This document shows positions 1 through 12,137 of a DNA stretch of 64,000 bases, piece by piece. Location: contig JAJEKV010000011.1 of the NCBI GenBank assembly GCA_021234155.1, forward strand, positions 10,907,045 to 10,971,044, written 5' to 3'. Positions within the stretch are counted from its first letter, which is position 1. Every line of letters starts with the position of its first letter. The stretch is from Isoetes taiwanensis (Eukaryota; Streptophyta; Lycopodiopsida; Isoetales; Isoetaceae). The position numbers and the translations under genes were made by a program. The notes under the pieces were generated by a model that did not search any database, had not been told where the DNA came from, and saw only the letters and a list, made by a program, of their open reading frames with translations.

Positions 1-19
1 TAATGCCTGCCCCAAGCAT

Positions 20-520
20 ATAGAATAGAATAGAATAGATTTTTTAACGTCCACGGAGACCAATAGGTCATGGGACCCATACAATGGGCTAGTACAATCA
101 TTACTACTAGGATTAAAAAACCCCTGCCTCGAAAGGTTTTCAAGGGAAAAACCTTTGCAGTAATGATGATACTAGACAAGCGGAGATAATGACTACCGAG
201 GGCTCGATGAATTGCGACGTTTATCTAGAACCTCAAGTATGTATAATGCCAAGTCATGCGATGATGGTGCTCACGAGAAGTTGTGGAGGCGTGGAATGGA
301 ATGCTAAGGTCAAAAAAATAATTCGGACTATCTCAAAAGCGTGGCAACTTTCGGAAGAGTATGGCTTTCATCTTCAATAACGTGAATGGCGGCAGCAGGT
401 ACATAGTTTCGCTTCTCGCGGCAATTGCGGCCGCTCCCATCTACTTGTCTCAATCCGTAGCCTGTGGGACCCCGTGCGAATTGATGCAATAGCTACAAGC
501 TTGTTCCTGGACAATGAAGC
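20..520 (-). mobile_element. Non-LTR retrotransposon 3' end, copy A
   Basis: Read on the minus strand, about 370-510 encodes degenerate text of the form IASIRTGSHRLRIE followed by IEDESHTL. This matches the C-terminal tail of the better preserved copy at 54468-55366. Positions 20-185 match the 3' untranslated end of that copy, including the conserved stretch with a TTCG-capped stem (about 121-142) and a run of ATTCT units that forms the 3' tail at 20-40 instead of poly(A). The coding part is broken by stops and is not functional. The element is 5' truncated; how far it reaches beyond about 520 cannot be decided by eye. Confidence 0.7.
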
Positions 521-619
521 AAGCAAATAAGCTTGGGGCTTGGGGCATAACACTTGAATCCGACTACCTTGAACCTGACTTTATTGTTCAAACAACAACC
601 CTATCTTTTTTTATATGAC

Positions 620-2840
620 TACCGATCATGTAGCCTTTGAATGCAAGAAGACCACAATTGGACAGGGCAATTTAGGTTAGCCAGAAACCTTAACAACTAC
701 CTTTGGGACAAAAGGCACAAGGAACCATCGAGTCCAGGTTGAGTTGTAGATAAGAAGAGTAAACTTTGTTTGTTTGTAATTGCATATATTTAACAGTAAG
801 ATATTAACACCAACCATCAATCTACAACAACTTATTTCATTGTAGGCTGTGAACATATTGTTTGCTCTTAAATAAGTCATGATCATTTTAACCTGCAGAA
901 AGAGCGAGATCAAGAATCTTTTGTAAAGTAGACAATTCACAAGCTAGAGCAAAAAGTTGATCATACCTTTTTTGTGTCACGGTCCAGAGATGAAAACATA
1001 CTGCAGTTATGGCAATCCTGCTTTGAACTAGTGGAGCTTATCTTTGTTTCATGCAGCCAAGGTAGCAAAATATCTGAACCAGGCTTGACCTCTTCTGGCA
1101 GAACCTGTAAATCTTCGTCATAGTGGATAGGAAGTGATCAAATGTATGCCCATCCAAGAGTGATCTTGACCGCCACTGCCAAATTACCTACAATAGTAGG
1201 CTTAGGCTGGTATGTGGGAATATTTGGGTAATTCCAATATATAGCTAGAATATACCCACCCACTAAGAGGAGCAAGGGTTTGCCCTTTAGGGGCAACCAA
1301 AAAAAGGTAAAAGCGGGCAATTTTAGATCCTATAACTTTTCCCCCATGTGGCAAAGAAGTAAAGGAAGGTTATGTTGTAGTTAACCACAAGTAATGCAAT
1401 GTTAGGGACATTGTTGACAGTTGATACCCACTAGATGAGGTGATATCAAAGAAATTCCTCATTGGAAGTTTCTTGGCCATGCAACTGTGGTAAGCATTAA
1501 TGGGTTTGGCACAGTGTGGGACAATAGTCGGGTTATGGGTTTGGCATGACGTGGGACAAATTCCAAGCCACTCTGGCATGCTACCTGTTAAATCGAGAAC
1601 TTCTAATAGCTAAAATATTTCTCGAGAAGTTTCTCGATGAAAATGAGGTCTGCTATACTTTTCTGGCTAGAAACCAGGTTTTACGGGGTAAAATGTAGGT
1701 TTTCATAGCCTGCAAGCTTAAATTACAGGACATACACTTAGGTTTTTAGAGTGTCCTACACTAGGTTTCCATTTGCTGACTTGCTTTAACATCCAAAGGT
1801 TAATCGAAAAACCGCCGTAGACCACCAAGAGTAAAAATTCCTGGATTTTTGATGCATTGTTTAAAATGTGTAATTTTTTGCCCTGTGGTTTCTGGCGGCG
1901 CCACTTAGAATGTCGCCACAAGTTTATAACAGAATTATGCTTAACAATCAAAGAATACAATAGACCTATTCAAAGTAAAAGCATTTCAAATCTCATGTAC
2001 AACTATGAACGTAACAGCTCATTCTCTTTGAAACCTCATATAAACCATGCATGTAACAACTTCTCGGCATCCATACCAGAGGCGCAGGCCCAAGCATTAG
2101 CTAAAACAGAAGCATAGACCCAAGCTCAGGCTCAGGTTAAAGGCACTGCAAATCAAGAAGCTCATCATTGTGCAAATCAAGAAGTTTAGCATTGTGCAGA
2201 TCGAGAAGCTCCGCAGCTCTGTAGATCTCTGCCCAGACAAAATCCAGCAATAAATAATCAGTTATATGCTTGCTTTCGTTGTTGATGCTGTAAGTAACCC
2301 TAAACACAGAAACAACGGCTTGTATGCCATTAAAAATAGTTCCGAGCCACATAATAATAGCTTCAACATCGCTCCAGCCATCATAACAACTTCTTCAACA
2401 TCATTAACTACAACGGCGCTCGAGGGCCGCTTCTTTCTTGTTTGATCAGCGGTGGGAACCTAGAAAATCCATGCTCTACTGCCACTGGAACTCAAAGAAC
2501 CTAAGAAATATTAAAAAAATCATTAGAAACTTCTCCATTTCAAGAAAAGGCAGCAAAGAAATGCATCAAGACCTCTACACAGAGAAATGAACTCGACAAA
2601 TAATAAAATATGCATCACAGCTCCGGAAGTGCATTTCAAATAAAAAATCGCCTGCCAGATAGCCCAAACTAGCAAGCTCTTCAAAGGCTCATCAAGAACT
2701 CAAGAGCCTCGACCCGGCATGGAGAGCATCTACGTGAGTTCGAGCTCGTCCATAGCCGTCGCGAAAAAAGAAGAAAAAAATTACAGTAAAAAGAATCAAC
2801 GAAATTTTCGACTACCCGTGATTTACGACCGCGAGCAGCG
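620..2840. other. Intergenic, no gene recognised
   Basis: AT-rich sequence with only short open frames, none with recognisable protein features or codon continuity. Nothing here could be tied to a known gene or element. The last 200 bases become GC-richer and lead into the hairpin and ferredoxin gene that follow, so part of 2700-3046 is probably the ferredoxin promoter and 5' leader. Confidence 0.5.
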
Positions 2841-2844
2841 TTTC

Positions 2845-2903
2845 GGGGTTTCCGGCTGGAAACCGGCGGGCGGCGGCGCTGCCAGTTTCCAGCCAGAAAC
2901 CCC
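2845..2903. repeat. Imperfect inverted repeat (hairpin) upstream of ferredoxin C1
   Basis: Two 23-base arms (2845-2867 and 2881-2903) are complementary at 21 of 23 positions. They flank a 13-base GC-only-plus-T loop rich in GGC. The arms begin GGGGTTTC and end GAAACCCC. The hairpin sits about 145 bp before the probable ferredoxin start codon, so it is either in its promoter or 5' leader or is a small foldback insertion. No target-site duplication is obvious. Confidence 0.7.
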
Positions 2904-3046
2904 TAAAGTAGGCAGTTCCCTAGCACAATAATGTCCATTGTGGCAAAGTAGCAGACGTGGCGGCCCTTAAAGTAAGTCGGTAAGACGTTAATAAAAGGAT
3001 GGAATGTGGGAAATCTGAGGGACATGCTATCCAAAATTTTGAGAAA

Positions 3047-3493
3047 ATGGCTATGGCTATGGCGATGGCGGGGCTGCCCTGTTATTCACAGATAACCGCA
3101 GTAGGGCAGCACCGTTATTCATACAGTGCTGCAAATCCAAGGGGCGGAATGGCGCAGAGAACCAGGCGGGTGCATACGCGAGCACACAAGGTGGAGATAA
3201 GGCATGGCGGAAAGACGCATACATTGGAGGTTGAAGACGGCGAAACCATTCTTGAGAAGGCGCTGGATGCCGGCCTCGATCTGCCGCACGATTGCAAGCT
3301 CGGTGTGTGCATGACTTGCCCGGCCAAGTTAGAAACAGGGCAGGTAAATCAGTCCATGGGTATGCTGAGTGATGATGTTATTGAAAAAGGGTATGCCCTT
3401 CTCTGCTCTTCTTACCCTTTGTCCGACTGCTCCATTCGCACCATTCCTGAGGACGAACTCCTCTCCTTGCAGCTTGTTACTTCTTCTGATTAG
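3047..3493 (+). CDS. FDC1: Ferredoxin C1 (plant-type [2Fe-2S] ferredoxin with C-terminal extension), plastid
   Basis: Predicted 148-residue stromal [2Fe-2S] electron carrier. Cluster ligands are Cys83, Cys88, Cys91 and Cys120, in the plant-type spacing CX4CX2C plus a distal Cys. The text around them (GVCMTCPAKL, then GMLSDDVIEKGYALLC) and the C-terminal extension ending DELLSLQL are diagnostic of ferredoxin C1 rather than photosynthetic Fd, which ends soon after the last Cys. FdC1 proteins are known to accept electrons from photosystem I but to reduce FNR poorly, so a specialised acceptor is likely. Residues 1 to about 45 are rich in Ala, Ser and Arg and lack acidic residues, as expected of a chloroplast transit peptide. 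The start at 3047 (MAMAMAMAG) is preferred; an in-frame ATG at 2999 would add 16 residues that do not look like a transit peptide. Single exon and intact, close to the 154 residues of the Arabidopsis protein. Confidence 0.93.
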   Translation: MAMAMAMAGLPCYSQITAVGQHRYSYSAANPRGGMAQRTRRVHTRAHKVEIRHGGKTHTLEVEDGETILEKALDAGLDLPHDCKLGVCMTCPAKLETGQVNQSMGMLSDDVIEKGYALLCSSYPLSDCSIRTIPEDELLSLQLVTSSD

Positions 3494-4324
3494 GTTAGTG
3501 CATTTGTTCTGTAAATTTCTTCTTCGCTTGTTTTCCATTTCCTCATTTCTGTGCTATCCAGACTGATGATGAAAAAATTACAATTTTTGCTATCTCAAAT
3601 TGAATGTTTTCTGACATTCATCTGAACCCTATAGATCTGACTCTTTTCTTTAAGGCCCATAACTATGATGTAAGTTTTTTTTCACATGCATATGTCTGAG
3701 CTATACATGGACCTACGCTATACGTGCATGAATCTGTGGATGAATCTATGGATGCTGAGGCCTCATTTATGGACTATCTATGCAGCAAGACCAAGATGAG
3801 CTTCTAGCAATTCATTTTGTACTTTCAAATTATGTACCATTTGCATTCTAGGAATGATCTCCTTGATTTTTTCCATGATATGTTGGGCGGTCCAGTAGGC
3901 TATCATATCCTGCTTCTCATCACTTACATGAGCACAAACACAAACATGAGCTCAAAATTGTCACTGTTTTTAACCGTCCAATGATATTACTTAGGGCATC
4001 TTCATCTTTTATTCTTCGCTCAGTGTTTCTTGGAGGCCAACCCAAGCGATTTAGAAATTTTGCTGCTTCTAGGGATCGTTCATGAAAGCAAAACCTTTGA
4101 GAATGTCTAGGTAAGGTTATCGGTTTGGCCGAGGTCGATAACCAAAAATGTGTGACCTAGGTTGTACGTCCGAGACCAGATATTTGGCACCATATTAAAA
4201 AAAAAAAAAAAAAAAAGAAAAAGAACGATTAAGCTCCATCTGTCTCGATCCACGTGCTTCTTAATGAGGACTCGGCCTCGGTGGTTGTGTAAATTAATTA
4301 TGCCTTTTTTTATAAATATTTTGT

Positions 4325-4410
4325 GGAAACCTCCCCAATTTTCCAAAGAAACCAGGGGAGGTTTCTATAAAATGTTCAAAGCTAATCGTTGAACCTCCAG
4401 AAGGTTCAAC
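4325..4410. repeat. Cluster of two inverted repeats
   Basis: The first pairs 4325-4336 (GGAAACCTCCCC) with 4355-4366, 11 of 12 bases complementary, around an 18-base loop. The second is a perfect 9-base stem, 4388-4396 (GTTGAACCT) with 4402-4410, around a 5-base loop. Their adjacency suggests a degraded foldback element or a structured transcript; neither has a T-run that would suggest termination. Confidence 0.6.
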
Positions 4411-5074
4411 AAAGTCCATCCGATTTTTCTATGGTTGAAACCCCAATAGATTCAACAAGGACGATTCGAGACATTGCATTGGCACTTGGGAGGAAGAGTG
4501 GATCGGGATGATGACGACACAACTTGCAAGTGTAGAAGTGGCAATTGAGGAGGAGCTCGAGCAGATTATCCAAGTAGTCTGATGAGATGCCAGACTCCTA
4601 GGTTTTGTAGACAACCCAGCACCGGTGAAGTTTAAGGGATCGTATACACAGTCACAAGCTACTGCTCATGCATCCCTTTTTCAAGTTAGGCAACCAGGTC
4701 CACTATGACAACAACCACCTTTGTAAATTGGCAGTAGGCCAGGGGTGGGTCTAGTGCACGCGTCCACTACCCAAACCATGAAGGGTTATGCTAGCTTATG
4801 GTAGTGTTGTTTATGTTTTACCTATGCGGCACTCTATGTGCGATGGTAAATTACTTTTTGTCAATAGAATATAAAGCTAATAATCTAAACATATATAAAC
4901 GCTATAGAAAAATTCCTTGGAATATTCGTGTCACCAGGGCACGTATCTTGGTCGTCGATTTTGCGTATCTTGGTCGTCGATTTTGCAAGGTGTTGATTTG
5001 GGCCGAGAAGCTTTAGTTTGAAGCAAGCATGGGATTCTTCTTGAGCGCCACTGGGATTAGGTAGATATTCAAAG

Positions 5075-5098
5075 TTGCTTGCCTTTCAAGGCAAGCAA
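5075..5098. repeat. Perfect short hairpin
   Basis: TTGCTTGCCTT (5075-5085) is followed after two bases by its exact reverse complement (5088-5098). No neighbouring gene explains it. Confidence 0.7.
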
Positions 5099-6323
5099 GC
5101 GGAACTGACGAGCAAACCTTCAGACAACAACGGGCATGCGATGCTTATATAAGCGATTCTTATATTTCCCTCGTTTTTTTTTTACTTTGGCAATTTTGGC
5201 AAGGTTGTTTTCGGGAAAGAACCAAGCACCGCCGGATCTGCGCCATATCTGCGGCTGGAGCTCAACTGTTGCCGGAGTAAGGCTCTCTTTCGTTTGGTAC
5301 ATTTTTCCTTTTCCCTGGTTCGTTAGTGCAAATTTGTTGGTTTCTTGGTGCAAATTCTTAAGCTAGGCAATTCCAGAGTAGGTAAAATCTTCTCTGACTC
5401 GATTCTTCCCTTCCTTCATTCTTTCTGATAGGAGACTTAATCTGTCAATAAGTCAGGTCTTTGCTTAGCTATGGCGATTTATTCATCACAGAAGCAACTA
5501 TGCCTGGTGTGGGATGCAAGATATAAGAACATGTAATGATCAGATTTGTGGTTGCATGAATACAGGAGCTTGGTGAGCTGGAGATAAAAGATGGCTTGCT
5601 GTAACTTGCTAAGACTCCTGGTTTCCTGCAACTCTTGGTTTTCTGCACAATAATGTGCAACTCATACATCGGGCAATATCACCAGAGGTATGTTCATTGG
5701 AGAGTTGCTTTTATTTCTTTGTTTTCTAAATTGTGTCTTTCCTACTGTTGCCAGTCTTTGTCCCTTCTTCTATAGCATAATAGCTAGCTTCATTTGGATA
5801 TGCATTAACGTTGCACAGGCTGTTGGCACATGCAAATCTAGCATATGTAAATCTTGCATAGTTATAATCTAAAATTGCAACTGTTTATGATATTATTTTG
5901 TCAGCGTCTACCTGTTTATATCATGGGCTGTGTCCTGGCCTTTAGGGAGGAACAGGTGAATCAAAACATAACATGTGAAAGTTAGATTAATAGGTTAGTT
6001 GTGAGATTCTTTGCAATCCATTTGTATTGTTTGAGCTCATTTTAATGATTGTCATTTTGGTTGCTGCTGATACTAGTGATTGTCAATCTTGGTAGGCATC
6101 TGTCACTATTACTACGCTTGCTAAGCTTCAAACTTTCATCCTTATTCCTTACAACTAGCCTGTGTCTCACAGAGTTATTGCAGATCAGACTGTATCTCCT
6201 TCAATCTTCAAACTCGGGCATATGCTAAGAGCCAAATGGTCAAAAGATGGAAGAAGATGGTGGTAATTATATGTCCATTGATCATTTCCTAAATTTTCAG
6301 AAACTCTACTACACTCTACTACA

Positions 6324-7520
6324 CATGAGTTAAACGGGGACGCCCATTGTCCCCGACACTATTCGGTATTTACATAGATGCACTACAGGGCTTCATCGTA
6401 GAAAGGCAAGGGGATGCGGACGCCCCCACCCTGGGGTATACTAGGGTACCTATCATGCTATATGCTAATGATTTAAGCATGATGGCTACAAAGAACAAGG
6501 GTATGACAGGTTATTAGGGCTATTAGAGGCCTTCTGCAACAGGACGTGGCTGACAGTGAACCTGTCGAAGACCAAAATAGTCATGTTCGTCACCAAGAGT
6601 AGACATAGACCCTTCAAGTATATGGGGACAGAACTAGAAGAATCGGTAGAATACAAATACCTAGGATACGATGCACACGGCACGGGCAAATAGTCTAAGG
6701 GAGCGGATGCCAGATTCCATTCAGCCATAGGAAGCTACTTCAATATGAAAACTTCTGCAACAAGAGCAGAATAATCGACTGGGAAATCAAACGCTACCTG
6801 TTTAATACAGTGGTTGCGTCGACACAACTATATGGATCAGAGGCATGGGGGCATGGTCTATCAGACAAGAAATGGTAAAGCAAGAAGGGATTTTCAGGCA
6901 ATGGCACAGACAGGAATTCAGAGTGCAGTCAAATACACCCTGGCAGTCATGGTATATGAGACAGGTCAGAGAGCAATGGAGGTAAGAGCCTGGAAAGGGA
7001 CCATCGGATACTTATTGAAGGACAACACGGGAGGCCACACTGGGAAGCTATCAACAACCGCAATCAGCGAATCGGCCAAGTCACATACCATCACAGGTAG
7101 CGGGTGGTTTAGGAAAGTAGCAGTATGGACTAGAGAGATGGGGTTGAATCTGAGCGATCTAGTAAATGAAGGGAAATGGAATGAAGACTGGGCTGACAGA
7201 GCGACAAAAGCATGGCTGCAAAAACACAGCGGTCCCAAAACACTCTGCTGACAAAAGTCTTCAACCTAGACCAACAGATAGGACAATATATGTACAGAGA
7301 CAATCTATTATGGAAGACAAGAAGGGACACCTTGGCAAGATTGATGGGGAGCTACGATCTAAGAATCGAAAAGGACAGGTGGAGGAAAGTGAAAAGGGAA
7401 AACCGGGTCTGTAGAATCTGTAACACAGGGAGAGTCTGTGACAATACACTACACAAGAGGCTTCACACAAGCTCCTATAAAATGCCCCACATTCTGACTG
7501 GTTTACAGCTTGTCTGATTT
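6324..7520 (+). mobile_element. Non-LTR reverse transcriptase remnant
   Basis: The start reads RPLSPTLFGIYIDALQGF, the RT block usually written QGCPLSPTLFGIYIDEL, followed by the active-site block MLYANDLSMMAT. Frame changes and stops then intervene before VNLSKTKIVMF and a YKYLGY thumb block, and later an open stretch at 6814-7251. The end at about 7400-7450 reads CRICNTGRVCD, a zinc-knuckle-like C-terminus typical of these polyproteins. Two changes disable it: the Cys of QGCPLSP is Arg, and YADD has become YAND, losing a catalytic Asp. It is a dead fragment, 5' truncated. Its relation to copies A and B (54468) is uncertain because the C-terminal motifs differ. Confidence 0.8.
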
Positions 7521-9300
7521 ACCTGCTCCCATGGTTTTCAATTAATTGTCCTGACCAAGAAGCCGAAATGAAGCATCGCAGATTGCTTCTGTGATGTTAA
7601 GAGAGAGACCTACCAGGGCTGCTGTTCCAAATATGTTGCAATTGTCCGAGTCCTTTCAGTACATTCAAGATTATGATGTTGCTCCTTACAATACCCAGAA
7701 AGGATAATAGGCAATGCACATGTTTTTGTGGTTTCAACTCAAGGTTATGAACATCCTTTTCATCTTGCTCTTCTAGGGAGGATACTAACATCTGATAAAG
7801 AAAGTAACGAGGACAAGAGCAAGCTACACATTAAAGCCAGGACTTTACCAGCCAGTTATCTAGGATGCAAATGGTCTCCAGTCTGTTCCTGCCAGCTTGT
7901 GGCTTCAAAAATACAAACCTCCAGATGTGGGATATGCAAAACAAATCTCGACCATGGAGAGAGCAACAAACAAAGTGAAGGCTGCTGCAATAAGCCAACC
8001 ATATACCTGGAAACTGGACCTCCATATGTTAATCCAGTATTATAGAGAGTTTAATGCCACTAAGAATGGAGATTACTGCAAAAGAGAATGCAAAATCTGA
8101 TAGGGCTCTGCACAAGGCAAGCACAATATGAGTAGGATAACATTTGAAAATGACATGGATATGAGAAACAAAAGAATTTATACATGATAGCTAGGAAGTT
8201 AGATCTATATACAAATGTTTAAGCTGACAGACAATCCATATTGGTAGATAGCAATTAAAAGTGTGCCTTGAAAGCTGTGAGAAATGGGACTGCGCTACCT
8301 TCATGTACTGCATTGACCCAAGGAAAACATGGAGCTAAGAGCATATACCCCTTACAAGTAGTCTGGTGGGACACCTTCGTTATTCGACCCCCCTCATCGG
8401 AAAATAGGCCAGCAAACAAAGAAACCGCAAAAAATAGTAAAAAATGCCAAGAATCCTGCCGGAAATCACTTCAACCATTGAAAACAGGAGCTAAAAATGA
8501 TTCCGACTGATTCGGATTGGGGAGGGATGAAGTGTGTCTTGTGTTTGATACCAGGAAAGTTGAAGATGTGCCCTCTCAATATAGTGCAGTATTACAAATG
8601 TTAAAGGGGAATCGTGTGCATATCATAGAGTTTCATGATGATGGAGGAGTATGCACATGGAAGTGATAAAGGAAGAGCTGGGATAGCGAGGGTGCAGAGC
8701 ATGCTGTCGTGAAACATGCATATTGGAACATGTTATTGGCTGTAGCAAATAGGCTTAGATTACAGGCATTTTGTGATATTTTATTACTGAAGCAGCTTTG
8801 ATGCAATTTTTGGAGTGGAGATGGAAGTTGGAGAATATCTCCGAGCATAGTGCAACAGCAATGTTGTTATACGATAGTATGATGCAGGCAAATTTTTGTC
8901 ATGTGATTGCAATTACATGTTTCTGATGCCAATTCTCTACGTATTGTATTTGACAATTCCATCATTCCAAGTATTCTAGCCTTCTTGGCATTGCAGGTGA
9001 GTTTCTTGATATTGTTGATGACGTGAAAGAGTATTGCCAAATGCTGAACCTTTTTATGCATGTTTCAAATACTGGCCTGATGTGACTCTACGGAGTAAAA
9101 TTAGATTGTGGCTTCATCAAGAGCGAGCTGATGTTGTGATGAAGAAGATAAGAATGCATTCATAATCGTTGCTAGTTATACTAATTCTAGATGTCTTTTT
9201 GGCTTGATAATGATATATCAGGAAAAGTAAGGTTGGGAGATATAAACGGCCAGTTTGGGATTATTTTAAAGCACATTGATGTGATTTGTGTTCTTTGGAA
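7521..9300. other. Intergenic, no gene recognised
   Basis: Only short open frames. At about 9230-9275 the plus strand reads RPVWDYFKAH, which faintly recalls transposon proteins, but nothing around it extends the match. Confidence 0.35.
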
Positions 9301-9304
9301 TATT

Positions 9305-9490
9305 AGAAGTTTGGAAAGTTTGCTACCATTGAGACTACTGAACTGTAGATCTTTGTTACAGGCTCGGATCTTTCCATCAGTCTATCTATAGTCTCAGTCA
9401 GCAGTAGAAATTTGAAAAGTTTGCTACCATCGAGACTGCTGAACTGTAGATCTTTATTACAATCCCAAATCTCTCCATCAGTCTACCTTG
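9305..9490 (+). repeat. Tandem duplication, period about 105 bp
   Basis: The block beginning AGTTTGGAAAGTTTGCTACC near 9309 recurs near 9412 with a few substitutions. Both copies contain GAACTGTAGATCTTT and end in CCATCAGTCTA. Non-coding. Confidence 0.85.
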
Positions 9491-10453
9491 CTTCAATTTG
9501 CTTAAGTACCTGGTCATGTGTAGTTGGAGGGTTTATGCATTAAAAATATAAGGTAATATTCCACCTCAGGAGTCTATAAATTGTGTCGTTGTTTTTGCTT
9601 ATCTTTCTGTACAGAGTGAAGCGTGATAACATTGACTGCTACATTTCTTGATTCATTGAATAGACATCATTGCATGGGAGAAAGGGACTCCAACATTGCC
9701 AAATACTATGAAGATCCCACATATATAATGCTCATTCACATTGCAATTGACAACCATGTCATTACCATCTTGGATACCGGGGAATAAACGTACCTAGAAA
9801 TATGCACAACAGTATTAAGCATGCAGTAATAAATAAAATAAGATTCGGATTATTGCAAAGGTAGCTCCAAATTGTGACTTTATAACACTAGTGCCAATAG
9901 TAAAAATGATTTTGCCAGATAATTGAGAGAGGGAAATAGTTTTCTTGCTAACTAACTGCCATAAATGATTCAATTTGTTGAACTGCAAGTGTATTATGGT
10001 CAATATGGAGCTATCTTTAAGCGCACGTCTAGCCAGGTTCCCTCGAAGTAGACGGAACGTGTATCTGAAACTTATATGAAAGGTATCATACTTATGTGTT
10101 GAGACATGAGATAGATGGAGAAAATTATAGTAGTAGGTTAAATTGTATCACGAGAGAGGATTTGATTGCCATAAAATCAATAAAGTTCAGTGCGTTATAA
10201 AATTTAATGATCAAACTTTTAGAGCTCTTGAAAGCATCATTACATGATCAAATTTATAAATACCTTTAAACTTTTATAATGTTCTTATTTCATAAAAATA
10301 TGTTCTATGCATATCATACAAATCCTCGGGGAAGACAAATTTATTGCGGCAACCCACATGAATTTTCTTTTGCAGTGGCTACATTTTGCACTATTTCTTC
10401 TTTCACACCGAGTATCTTTTACACCCAATATCTTTTGCGCCGAGTCGAACAAA

Positions 10454-10499
10454 AGAAATGTTCGTGGCTGCCTTGGCCGCCGCGATAAATTTCTTGTAT
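10454..10499 (+). repeat. GC-rich palindromic foldback, copy 1
   Basis: An AGAAATGTTCG arm is followed by a GC-rich stem (GCTGCC, TT, GGCCGCCGC; one substitution relative to copy 3) and a GATAAATTTCT arm, then TTGTAT. The same unit occurs at 38225-38270 and, inverted and partly deleted, at 15704-15741. The sequences outside the 46-bp unit are unrelated, so it behaves as a dispersed element. Confidence 0.8.
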
Positions 10500-10720
10500 C
10501 TAATAACAATAGATCAAAATAGGTCTTGTGAGGCACAAAGTCACGTCAGTCAGCCATGGGCAGTATGACGTCACTAAGCCCGACGTTCGCTATGACGAAG
10601 ACACAACGCATACAACAAAATAGCACACGATGTCAGTCTGGAACCAATCGTCTCCAACCTAGCGAGAAAAATATATGACAATGTCAAACATGGCATTCTT
10701 AAACCAAATCGGGCGGTTAT

Positions 10721-11390
10721 TCATTCTACCTGAAGCGCTCTGCCACTTGCATGTCGACATGGACCTGAACAGAAGAGAGCATCCGTCAACACATGCATCA
10801 ACAAAGCTATGTGCACACCACAACTATCCGAATCCCTCTGACGTGGCGCGTCCGTATCACGAATGAATAGCGGGGCACAACCCCCTCTCACATCCCTTTG
10901 TGCTCCGCTAATTTGCATGTAAAGCCTATACATCCTGTATATTGAGCGAGCACTAAGAACCCCCTTAACTATTCAAGTGCATGCGGATAGCAATGATGGT
11001 CAACTTACCTGTTCAACTCCACCATGCTAGGGCGCTCGTCACGGGCCCTCTCATCCATGGAATCAAAATATAACCAAGATGTGCTCACGTCCTCCTCGAT
11101 CCCAAGGTGTTGAGCAATATCCATGTCCAGCAAAAGGAGGTACAACCACCAATGTCCACTGTAATAATTCAGAGGGTTAAAATATATAACAATAAAAATA
11201 GACAGTGCGTGTGAACATCCCATGGCATCACCCACTTGTGCACAAGGGGCCAGAACACCGCACGTACTTCGCTCCACCGGACTCTGGGTCCATAATCGTC
11301 CCGAAATATGGGAGTCAACTGTGATGCCGCATCACTCCCTGGAGAGCATGTACAAAAGGAATGGGCTTGCACGTAATAAGTGGGGTCCAC
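10721..11390 (-). pseudogene. Ulp1-like C48 cysteine peptidase domain, fragmented
   Basis: Three pieces on the minus strand make up one catalytic domain. First RWSEVRAVFWPLVHKW (about 11310-11260), then SGHWWLYLLLLD with YFDSM (about 11160-11050), then QRDSDSCGVHIALLMHVL (about 10840-10780). His of GHWW, Asp of FDSM, the oxyanion Gln and the Cys of SCGVH are all in the family order and spacing (Gln six residues before Cys). Frame breaks between the pieces may be introns or decay. Ulp1 enzymes cleave SUMO-type isopeptide bonds; the role in transposons is unknown. Confidence 0.75.
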
Positions 11391-12137
11391 AAAAACAACA
11401 CGCCCTCGGTCCTCTTTAGATAATATGTGCCTGATAATCCTTTATGGGGAAGCAAATTATATGAAACATTAGGCAAGAGTATAATACGCTATAAAGGATT
11501 TCCAAGAGACTCACATAATGTAGATGCGTATGTGCTAGTCTCCCCATCTTCCATTATAGGCATCGTCTAGGAAATCACTCTGATCTCAACCGATGACTGC
11601 GGGCAGAGGCTAGATCTAATATGCACTCCTATCTTATCCAACACAACTCTTTGCACGACATGGTACAAATACCCATGTGCCTTCCATTGGTATCACGAAG
11701 ATATTTCGTCTGCAACCCTCCAGAACCAATCCTCGAGCCTGATATCTGTCAGAATGTTCAACCGAAGCAGTGCACGGACTTCTCGCCCTCTCTCACTTGC
11801 CCATCCGTGCAAGGAAACAAAAGTCTCGCTGGTAAAGAAAACACCTCATATATAAGGAAAGATGAAGCCATGCCCTTGGACCCAGTCAAACACCCACTCC
11901 TCTTCCGTGAGCTCTGCCCAATCCTTTGCCGAGGGGAGGTATGGCATGACAAGTCCACCCATGCTCAGATGATGCTCCATATCACCTGGGTCTGCATGCA
12001 TCTCTGCTTCTGCCTCTGCTTCTCTCGCTCGTGACCTGCTCCTACTCCTGCCCCCACCTCGGCCCCTGCCCCTTCTTGTGGCCCTGCCCTTAACCCTGCC
12101 TCTACCCCTATCATCATATCTAGACACGGAAACTCTT

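Larger units (their letters stand above)
3494..6320. other. Intergenic region with scattered hairpins
   Basis: Starts with the ferredoxin 3' untranslated region. It holds a poly(A) run at about 4197-4216, the inverted-repeat cluster at 4325-4410 and the perfect hairpin at 5075-5098. A GC-richer patch at 5170-5300 resembles a 5' leader but leads to no recognisable coding exon. No gene supported. Confidence 0.4.

Noticed and set aside
3115-3566. Antisense and alternate-frame open frames over the ferredoxin gene
   Set aside because: They are shadows of the well-supported coding frame with no independent features.
9225-9290. Motif RPVWDYFKAH suggestive of a hAT-type transposase
   Set aside because: The match is ten residues with no supporting blocks on either side.
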